Part shown: positions 1 to 5,518 of the stretch, piece after piece
Position numbering within the stretch: the stretch's first letter is position 1
Layout of the letters: each line of letters begins with the position of its first letter
NCBI GenBank assembly: GCA_030668065.1
Contig: DAOUUS010000076.1
Coordinates: 1-7,257 of the forward strand
Source: Candidatus Methanophagales archaeon
GTDB taxonomy: Archaea > Halobacteriota > Syntropharchaeia > Alkanophagales > Methanospirareceae
Direction of reading: 5' to 3'
Length of the DNA: 7,257 bases
The notes under the pieces: model-generated
Told to the model about the DNA's origin: nothing
Databases searched by the model: none
The model's input: the letters and a program-made list of their open reading frames with translations, nothing else
Program-made: the position numbers and the translations under genes

Positions 1-931
1 GCGATCGTGATTATCGCCTTAGGTATCTCGTATCTGCTATCGGGTAATCCGGTACAACTTGATTTATCATTTACCGGATCGAATTTGATCCCGGATTTTT
101 CCAATATCAGTAACATCGTCTTACTTGCCGGGTTCATATTCGTGTTTATGGGCATCGAAGTATCTGCAGGACACGCGAATGAAGTAAAAAATCCGCAACG
201 TAACTATCCTGTTGCTATCCTCATTTCGGGGATTATGTTGTTCGTCATCAATGTTGTAGGTGCGTTAGCAGTGGCTATCGTGGTACCACAAAGTAAAATC
301 AGCTTGAATGCCGGGCTTATGGAAGCGTTCACCGACTTTTTCGCGGGGTACCACATATCTTGGCTTGTTCCTGTCATTGCTTTACTGGTCGCAGTTGGTG
401 CAATAGGGCAAATAAGCACCTGGATTCTGGGTCCAATCAAGGGTTTGCAAATTTCCGCACAGAGTGGTGATCTTCCTCCAATTCTACAGAAAGTGAATAA
501 AAATCGTATACCAAAGAATCTACTCATTCTACAGGCTTCTCTGGTCTCCTTGTTTGGTGTGATATTTGCTTTAGTGCCAGGCGTAAACAGTGCCTACTGG
601 ATGCTGCTTGCTCTTACTATATTGGTATATTTTGTCATGTACATCCTGATGTTTTTGGCGGGCATTCGTTTACGGTACACAAGACCAGAAGTAGAACGAG
701 CCTACAAAATACCGGGTGGCAGCAAAGCGGGAATGTGTTTTGTCGGCGGCGTAGGGTTAGTAGCTGCGGTGTTTACCATGTTCGTTGGCTTTTTCCCAAC
801 CAGCACAGGTCCCAGTTGGCAACACTATGCAGTATGTGGCTACATTAGCTGTAGGGCTTATTATCATAGTGCTTATTCCTTTGATCATCTATCACTTTAA
901 GAAATCAAGTTGGCAAATCAGCAAAAAGTAA
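1..931 (+). CDS. Amino-acid/amine antiporter of the GadC/TyrP type (APC superfamily), 5'-truncated by the window, frameshifted near the 3' end
   Basis: Integral membrane transporter expected to exchange an external amino acid for its decarboxylation product. The gene enters from the left edge in frame 1, so its N-terminal helices lie outside. Visible are a stretch reading GIEVSAGHANEVKNP (from nt 151), close to the GIESSATHVNEMSNP region of E. coli GadC, then a WILGPIKGLQISAQ segment, the loop KNRIPKN and the YKIPGG motif before the last helices, plus at least six hydrophobic segments. Frame 1 stops at 898-900 after a polar, implausible tail. Frame 2 instead continues from about nt 821 with a 36-residue end that forms the missing last helix (VGLIIIVLIPLIIYHF) and a basic tail, stopping at 929-931. 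I therefore draw the ancestral gene to 931. The decarboxylase gene begins 24 bp later, implying co-transcription. Family is secure; the substrate (tyrosine/tyramine or glutamate/GABA) is inferred from the neighbour. Confidence 0.85.
795..822 (+). other. Probable +1 frameshift site in the antiporter gene
   Basis: Reading frame 1 gives good transporter sequence up to FVGFFPTS (nt 781-804) and then a polar tail rich in His, Tyr, Cys and Ser. Frame 2 has no stop across this interval and from nt 821 encodes a typical final membrane helix. Passing from frame 1 to frame 2 means one extra base, or two missing bases, somewhere in roughly 795-822. There is no long homopolymer or obvious slippery heptamer here, so a mutation or a sequencing/assembly error is more likely than programmed frameshifting. 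Confidence 0.75.
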
Positions 932-940
932 AATTTCAAA

Positions 941-945
941 GAGGT
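941..945 (+). promoter_or_regulatory. Shine-Dalgarno site of the decarboxylase gene
   Basis: GAGGT lies 10 nt before the ATG at 956 and is complementary to the CCUCC core of archaeal 16S rRNA. It falls in the 24-bp gap after the repaired antiporter stop, supporting the ATG at 956 as the start and translation from a shared mRNA. Confidence 0.6.
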
Positions 946-955
946 AGATAGAAAA

Positions 956-2836
956 ATGGAAAAAAAAGACGATAAGAATGTAGAGAGAATAAATGTGGAT
1001 GCACTGTTTCTGGGTCCGAAATCGGAGAACCATAAATATTTTAAGGACACTCTGAATTTCTTGATGGACGAGCACATCCACTGGCGTAGAGACTTCCACC
1101 CGGATGATAAGCCGGTCATAAGTTTGGGGGAACAACATGAAACGAACTTTGAGGTAACTTTGGAGCGAACAACAAATGCACTACTAGAACTCTCATCGAA
1201 ACTCAAAACGAGCTCAATGCCGTGGTTTTCAGCTCGTTATCTCGGCCATATGAACTCCGACACCCTGATGGTCGCTAATCTGGCGTATATGGCAACCCTA
1301 CTGTACAATCCGAACAACTGCGCTTATGAAGGGTCGCCGGCCACGACCGCACTGGAGATAGAAGTGGGCAAGCAGTTCGCAAAAATGCTGGGCTATGACC
1401 CGGAAAAAGCATGGGGACACGTTACCACCGGTGGAACAATAGCCAACTATGAGGGGCTCTGGGTTGCGCGAAATTTGAAGTCCATTCCGCTTGCAATCAA
1501 AGCGGTTAAACCTGAGCTGGTGGAAGGCTTAGATGACTGGCAGCTATTGAACATGCCAACAAGGAAGATTCTGGATCTGGTGAGCGAGGCCAAAGCCGCA
1601 GGTATATTCGACACAGTGCGTGATCACTCGGTTCGCGGCACCGGGATGCAGAGTGGCAAGCTGGGCAAGTTGCTGGTGCCACAGACGAAACACTACTCCT
1701 GGACTAAAGCGGTGGACGTGCTCGGGATCGGTCAGGAGAACATGGTCTATATTCAGGTCAACGACAAATATCGGATGGACATAGACGTGTTAAAGGCGAC
1801 GATAGACAAATTCGTCAGCGAGAAGACGCCTATTTTGGGTGTTGTGACGGTAGTAGGAACCACAGAAGAAGGTGCGGTAGATGAGGTGCATGAGATAGTC
1901 AAGCTGCGCGAAGAATACGAAAAAGAGGGCATATCCTTTTACATCCATGTTGATGCGGCATACGGAGGTTACACACGTGCGGTCTTCCTGGATGAGAATG
2001 GTCAGTTCATGGACTTTGACGATTTGAAACAGAAGTTGCACGACCAGGGCGCACTACATAAAGATATTGATTGGCCATCGAGAGACGTGTATGAAGCGTA
2101 TAAGGCGATGGGAAAGGTGGATTCCATTACGCTCGATCCGCATAAGATGGGTTATGTCCCTTATGCTGCGGGTGGCGTTGTTTTAATAGACAAACGAGCA
2201 ATTGATCTAATATCGTACTTTGCCGCTTACGTATTCGAGAAATCAGAGGATAATCCTATGCTGCTTGGCAGTTATATCATGGAAGGTTCAAAATCGGGGG
2301 CAGCGGCAGCCGCTGTGTGGGCCGCACATCGTGTCATACCTCTCAATATTTCGGGTTACGGTAGGATTATTGGTCGTAGCGTTGAAGGCGCAATAAGATT
2401 TTATAACTCGCTTCTTTCGACTAAAGTAGTAGCTGCGGCGGGCAAGAAATTCATGGTCGCTCCACTGACCAATCCCGACTTCAATATTGTTGACTTCGCG
2501 TTCAACGAGGTGGGGAATAAAAGCCTAAAAGCGATGGACGAGCTAAATCAGAAGGTTTACGAGCAGTGCTCTTATAACTCAGGACCCGTCTTCTATGACG
2601 ATTGGATCACTTCAAAGACCGACCTTGCCTATGAGGACTATGGTGACGCGCCTAAAGCGTTTGTAGTCAAGATGGGTATTCCTGCAGAGGAATGGGACGC
2701 TGTAAGGAGCGTGTATGTAATCCGATCTTGCGTACTAACACCGTTTTTGACGCACAATACGACCTATGACGAATACTGGGGCAACTTCATGACGACAATG
2801 CAGAAAATATTGGGCGTTATTGTGGATTCGCGGTAG
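956..2836 (+). CDS. PLP-dependent decarboxylase of the large bacterial tyrosine decarboxylase type
   Basis: Group II pyridoxal-phosphate decarboxylase, cytoplasmic, probably turning L-tyrosine into tyramine and CO2. The 626 residues are collinear with Enterococcus/Lactobacillus TyrDC (about 620-626 aa). Conserved blocks include WGH near the middle of the N-terminal half, LVPQTKHYSW with the PLP-stacking His246, HVDAAYGGY with Asp333 (PLP ring nitrogen) and Tyr336, DPHKMGYVPY with the Schiff-base Lys397 and Tyr403 of the mobile catalytic loop, and Ser591 in VIRSCVLTP. Recalled L. brevis numbering (H241, Y331, K392, Y398, S586) fits with a constant offset of five, so the catalytic set looks complete. 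It is far longer than archaeal MfnA (roughly 380-400 aa). The upstream antiporter suggests an amino-acid/amine exchange system. A role in methanofuran synthesis, which uses tyramine, is an alternative suggested by mfnB nearby. Tyrosine specificity is inferred; glutamate or another aromatic amino acid is possible. Confidence 0.9.
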   Translation: MEKKDDKNVERINVDALFLGPKSENHKYFKDTLNFLMDEHIHWRRDFHPDDKPVISLGEQHETNFEVTLERTTNALLELSSKLKTSSMPWFSARYLGHMNSDTLMVANLAYMATLLYNPNNCAYEGSPATTALEIEVGKQFAKMLGYDPEKAWGHVTTGGTIANYEGLWVARNLKSIPLAIKAVKPELVEGLDDWQLLNMPTRKILDLVSEAKAAGIFDTVRDHSVRGTGMQSGKLGKLLVPQTKHYSWTKAVDVLGIGQENMVYIQVNDKYRMDIDVLKATIDKFVSEKTPILGVVTVVGTTEEGAVDEVHEIVKLREEYEKEGISFYIHVDAAYGGYTRAVFLDENGQFMDFDDLKQKLHDQGALHKDIDWPSRDVYEAYKAMGKVDSITLDPHKMGYVPYAAGGVVLIDKRAIDLISYFAAYVFEKSEDNPMLLGSYIMEGSKSGAAAAAVWAAHRVIPLNISGYGRIIGRSVEGAIRFYNSLLSTKVVAAAGKKFMVAPLTNPDFNIVDFAFNEVGNKSLKAMDELNQKVYEQCSYNSGPVFYDDWITSKTDLAYEDYGDAPKAFVVKMGIPAEEWDAVRSVYVIRSCVLTPFLTHNTTYDEYWGNFMTTMQKILGVIVDSR

Positions 2837-2906
2837 TTTAGGTAAAAAACCAGATAGTAGTCATTACCGATTTGGGGGCCTTTGCAAGCGTAAAAAAAAA
2901 CATGTT

Positions 2907-2920
2907 GAAGGGCACCCTTC
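2907..2920. repeat. Short inverted repeat GAAGGG-CA-CCCTTC upstream of the MFS gene
   Basis: Two 6-bp arms separated by 2 bp lie 28 bp before the proposed MFS start, in the 112-bp gap after the decarboxylase gene. It could be an operator for a dimeric regulator or a small hairpin with 5 bp and a 4-nt loop. No T-tract follows, so it does not look like a terminator. Arms this short can occur by chance. Confidence 0.3.
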
Positions 2921-2948
2921 GGAAATGCCTAAGGGAAACAGAAGTATA

Positions 2949-3662
2949 ATGAAAAAACGGACATTGTTTACCCTGTACTTTTCTCTAATTGCTGCTATGT
3001 TAGGGTTAAGTATAATTTCTCCTATATTACCAACCATAGCAACAGATCTTAAAGCCACTGGTGTTTGGATGGGCATGATATTTTCAGGCTTTGCCATTTC
3101 CCGTGCGATTATTATGCCGGTTATGGGTGGGCTATCTGATAAATATGGGCGAAAGATATTCATCGCATCAGGGCTGCTGCTTCTTGCTGTGATTCCTTTC
3201 CTTTATCTCCCTGCCCATACTCTCTATACGTTCACAGGAGTACGATTATTGCATGGTCTGGCAGCAGGAATGGTTATTCCTGTTGTCATGGCTTATGGTG
3301 GGGAGATAGCCCAAGAGGGAAAAGAAGCCGAGGAAATGGGCACATTTATGATGATGATTTACGTGGGTGTAGCAGTAGGCTCTTTTTTAGGCGGTATTCT
3401 CTGGCACGCATTTGGCATGGCAGCGGTATTTTATGTGCTGTCCGGTATCAGCGTAATAGCAGTTTTGCTTGTGTTACCTTTCGTGCCAGAAGTAAAGAAA
3501 CCCAAGGCGAGTAAAACAGAAGAACATGAGTCTTTAAAATCCATTCTCAAACACGATGCCGTGAAATTAATCCTTCTTATATGCTTAATCGCTTCTTTTA
3601 GGATGGGTGTTTCATTGGGATTTGGAGACAAAGAAAGTCTGCAAAAGCTTGCCGAGTGGTAA
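2949..3662 (+). pseudogene. Truncated major facilitator superfamily transporter (about 7 of 12 helices)
   Basis: N-terminal half of an MFS permease, likely a drug or metabolite exporter; substrate unknown. From the ATG at 2949 it encodes 237 residues. Helix 1 is around residues 7-30 (with SIISPILPTIA), helix 2 around 40-60, followed by the signature loop GGLSDKYGRK (residues 60-69). Helices 3-6 follow, with RLLHGLAAGMVIPVV in helix 4, then a charged central loop (KKPKASKTEEHES), and helix 7 around LILLICLIASFRMGVSLGF. The sequence then turns into a hydrophilic tail, GDKESLQKLAEW, and stops. Complete family members have about 390-420 residues, so the C-terminal half is missing. The frame is open upstream to a GTG at 2820, but that extension (IRGSLGKK...) is hydrophilic and overlaps the decarboxylase gene, so I prefer 2949, with a weak AAGGG 13 nt upstream. 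Probably non-functional. Confidence 0.75.
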
Positions 3663-3913
3663 TGTTTTGGTGGGGGCTAGTGTGTGAAATATAAAAGTTG
3701 CGAATCCTGGACTATTATCGGAACATCTCCTATGATCCACCCCCTTCGGCCTGGCTCAAAATTACATACACGGAGCAGCCTTAATACCTGGTTCACCACG
3801 CAGATGTTAGGGACTGAAACAATTCGCGCCTTTATATCCAAAACTTTTTGGTGCACCTTTTTCGCGTAATACCGCCTTTAGTTCGTTATATCCGGGTTGT
3901 GGGAAACGCGGCC
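3663..3913. other. About 250-bp stretch without a recognisable gene
   Basis: It lies between the truncated MFS gene and the end of mfnB, which converge on it. Short open frames here (for example 3684-3869 +) are rich in Ser, Thr, Trp and His and resemble no family I know. Just at the left border, a second frame (about nt 3638-3685) reads SGNVLVGASV, which resembles a helix of the MFS C-terminal half and may be a relic. No tRNA, transposase fragment or clear terminal repeats were found. It may be decayed or rearranged DNA left after the loss of the MFS 3' half. Confidence 0.45.
3838..3862 (+). terminator. Possible terminator: palindromes with T-tracts
   Basis: CCAAAA-CT-TTTTGG (3838-3851) overlaps the perfect 8-bp palindrome GGTGCACC (3850-3857), and each is associated with a run of five T (3845-3849 and 3858-3862). 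Oligo-T tracts alone can end archaeal transcription, so this is a plausible end for + strand transcripts running through the MFS remnant. The hairpin arms are short and loops are tight, hence the low confidence. Confidence 0.3.
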
Positions 3914-4627
3914 TCACTCCGCAACTATCTTCCTCAAATCCGTCACCAACTCAGCCCGTACTTGTGCTGTTCTATCTCCGCCACAGACCATACCGCGAAC
4001 ACCCAGTATATCAGGTCCTATCTCTTTTATTACCGGAATATCATCGAATTTCAGTGCACCCGCAAGCGCAGTCACAATACCAAGCGATCTCGATTCGGCG
4101 ACAAACGACTTAAGCTCCTCTTCGCTCATAAATTCTAACGTAGTTCGCCCATCTTTTATTCCTGTGTCCACCATCGCCACATCTAAAGCCACTTCTTTAC
4201 CTATTTCCGCGATTTCAAATGGCGAAATCGAATTTATCCGTTTGTGGTCGGCATAGAACGCTGCAACGACCTTTTTCGTGGGATCAAAGTCCTTCACCGC
4301 TTTGACCACACCGCTAAGCAAATCTATCGCTTCTTCTCGCGTTTTTATCTTGTACAGCCCGATTTTTATGTATTCCGCACCTGCTGCAGCAGCACCTAAC
4401 GCCGCTAAAGACGCAGTCCCGGGCTTATAATCGAAATCTCCTATTGCTGCACTCATTTGCATACCATTTCCTTTCTCTTCCACCAATTGCTTTATTGTCT
4501 TTATGACCCACGGGAAATTAGCACCCAAAGATCCCTCTTTCGGATTCTTCACATCTACAATATCCGCATTGCCACTAATCACTGCCTTCGCTTCTTCCAC
4601 ATCCTTCGGACTCACCAACACTTTCAT
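3914..4627 (-). CDS. mfnB: (5-formylfuran-3-yl)methyl phosphate synthase (4-HFC-P synthase, methanofuran biosynthesis)
   Basis: Cytoplasmic TIM-barrel enzyme that condenses two glyceraldehyde-3-phosphate molecules into the phosphorylated furan precursor of methanofuran, the C1 carrier of methanogenesis and its reverse. At 237 residues it matches the family (M. jannaschii MJ1099, about 235). Key residues fall where expected: Asp25 and Lys27 in DIVDVKNPKEGSLGA, Lys88 in YIKIGLYK, and Asp154 and Lys158 in MVDTGIKDGRTT. These correspond to Asp25, Lys27, Lys85, Asp151 and Lys155 as recalled for MJ1099. FYADHKRI (residues 124-131) and the glycine-rich GVRGMVCGGDR near the C-terminus, likely phosphate-binding, are also present. 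The ATG at 4627 is preceded by a seven-G tract 9 nt upstream, which could act as an irregular ribosome-binding site. It lies 106 bp downstream of rpiA on the same strand and probably has its own promoter. Its presence marks a methanofuran-making archaeon or, less often, a methylotrophic bacterium. Confidence 0.93.
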   Translation of the reverse strand: MKVLVSPKDVEEAKAVISGNADIVDVKNPKEGSLGANFPWVIKTIKQLVEEKGNGMQMSAAIGDFDYKPGTASLAALGAAAAGAEYIKIGLYKIKTREEAIDLLSGVVKAVKDFDPTKKVVAAFYADHKRINSISPFEIAEIGKEVALDVAMVDTGIKDGRTTLEFMSEEELKSFVAESRSLGIVTALAGALKFDDIPVIKEIGPDILGVRGMVCGGDRTAQVRAELVTDLRKIVAE

Positions 4628-4674
4628 TTTCCTATACCCCCCCTTTTCTCCATGCTCTTAACACCTTCAATCTT

Positions 4675-4682
4675 GTATATAA
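4675..4682 (-). promoter_or_regulatory. Candidate TATA box of mfnB
   Basis: Read on the - strand, TTATATAC lies about 50 nt before the mfnB ATG, inside an AT-rich part of the rpiA-mfnB gap. With the usual 25-nt spacing, transcription would start near 4652, leaving a leader of about 25 nt that contains the G-tract. This would let mfnB be transcribed independently of rpiA. The call rests on motif and spacing only; a second AT-rich block (4685-4690) is adjacent. Confidence 0.4.
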
Positions 4683-4733
4683 CGTATATTATTTCTCAGG
4701 TAAAGCTAAACTTACTTTTTTAACGAAATGTGT

Positions 4734-5429
4734 TTATACAACACTTCTTTTTAATATCTCCACTCCTTCTTCATGCCCCATGTGCACCTCAACGGCATTT
4801 GTGAATATCCCATGTTCGACCGACCCGACAATAGAAGAGAGCGCTTTATTCAGCTTTTCGGGATTTGTTATAACGCCAAAATCCGCATCTATCACCAGAT
4901 TCCCACTCTCTGTTATAAAAAATCCGCCTCTAGTTCCATCTTGCCTTAAAACGGGTACACCACCAAGCGCTTTTACCTGCTGTTCCACCACTTTCACGGC
5001 ATATGGTAAAACTTCTAAAGGTACAGGTTTATTTAGCTTTTCCACCGTTTTTGTTTCATCCACGAAGATAACAAGCCTTTTCGCTGCGTACGATACCACC
5101 TTCTCCCGCGTATGTGAGCCCCAGCCACCTTTTACCAAGTTCAGTTGAGAATCAACCTGGTCCGCACCGTCTATACAGAGGTCTAAAGAAGAATGCTCAA
5201 AAAGTGTACTAACACGAATACCGCATTCTATCGCGGTCATCTCGGTTTTGAGCGAAGTTGGAACACCGAAAATCTCGAGGTCTTCCTCCTTTATCCTGTG
5301 CCCTATCATTCTTACCGCTATCTCCGCCGTTGAACCCGTTCCGAGACCTACCACCATACCGTCTTTTATCAATGAAGATACCGATTCCGCTGCTCTCTCC
5401 TTTCCCTTTCCCGTATTAATCTCGTACAT
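4734..5429 (-). CDS. rpiA: Ribose-5-phosphate isomerase A
   Basis: Cytoplasmic enzyme interconverting ribose 5-phosphate and ribulose 5-phosphate, supplying ribose for nucleotides. The 231 residues match the normal family length (about 220-235). The phosphate-binding GLGTGSTA is at residues 28-35, PTSLKT at 57-62, and DGADQVD at 87-93. Asp87, Asp90, Lys100 and Glu109 line up with the catalytic Asp81, Asp84, Lys94 and Glu103 of E. coli RpiA. The usually glycine/alanine-rich loop after the lysine (E. coli KGGGAALTREK) here reads KGGWGSHTREK, with Trp103 where a glycine is expected. The C-terminal part (VEHGIFTNAVEVHMGHEEGV) is typical. The ATG at 5429 has no evident Shine-Dalgarno sequence; the N-terminus fits the family and no better upstream start is seen. 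It diverges from rfcL and precedes mfnB on the same strand, so some read-through into mfnB is possible. Confidence 0.95.
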   Translation of the reverse strand: MYEINTGKGKERAAESVSSLIKDGMVVGLGTGSTAEIAVRMIGHRIKEEDLEIFGVPTSLKTEMTAIECGIRVSTLFEHSSLDLCIDGADQVDSQLNLVKGGWGSHTREKVVSYAAKRLVIFVDETKTVEKLNKPVPLEVLPYAVKVVEQQVKALGGVPVLRQDGTRGGFFITESGNLVIDADFGVITNPEKLNKALSSIVGSVEHGIFTNAVEVHMGHEEGVEILKRSVV

Positions 5430-5479
5430 CTTTACAAGTTGTTTTTTTTCGAGTCTTACTTAAGAACTTTTCTATTTTC

Positions 5480-5504
5480 AAAGATATATTAGATTCGTAT
5501 CTTT
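5480..5504. promoter_or_regulatory. Shared TATA-like core and 7-bp inverted repeat between rpiA and rfcL
   Basis: The 89-bp spacer between the divergent rpiA and rfcL starts holds the self-complementary core ATATAT (5484-5489), preceded on the + strand by purine-rich CAAAG, as expected for a BRE. It is centred about 32 bp before the rfcL ATG, which would give an almost leaderless rfcL transcript, in keeping with the lack of a ribosome-binding site there. On the - strand it lies about 57 bp before rpiA. AAAGATA (5480-5486) and TATCTTT (5498-5504) form a perfect inverted repeat with an 11-nt spacer around it, so a regulator bound here could affect both genes. Motif-based only. Confidence 0.4.
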
Positions 5505-5518
5505 CATATTTATTGATA

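Noticed and set aside
795..822. Programmed ribosomal frameshifting in the antiporter
   Set aside because: No slippery run, pausing stop codon or strong downstream structure is evident; a mutation or sequence error explains it more simply.
2820..2948. Upstream extension of the MFS reading frame to a GTG at 2820
   Set aside because: It overlaps the decarboxylase end, is hydrophilic and basic, and does not look like an MFS N-terminus; the ATG at 2949 fits directly before helix 1.
3721..3800. Possible group II intron domain V or tRNA-like segment in the gene-poor region
   Set aside because: The paired ends are in the wrong order for domain V (GGCTC and GGTTC on the same strand) and no T-arm or acceptor stem of a tRNA could be drawn.
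3810..3820. GGGACTGAAAC resembles the 3' end of some CRISPR repeats
   Set aside because: There is only one copy, with no regularly spaced repeats or spacers on either side.
3848..4256. Overlapping + strand open frames opposite the mfnB 3' half
   Set aside because: The mfnB protein on the other strand is well supported with all catalytic residues; these frames are low-complexity shadows rich in Ser and Thr.
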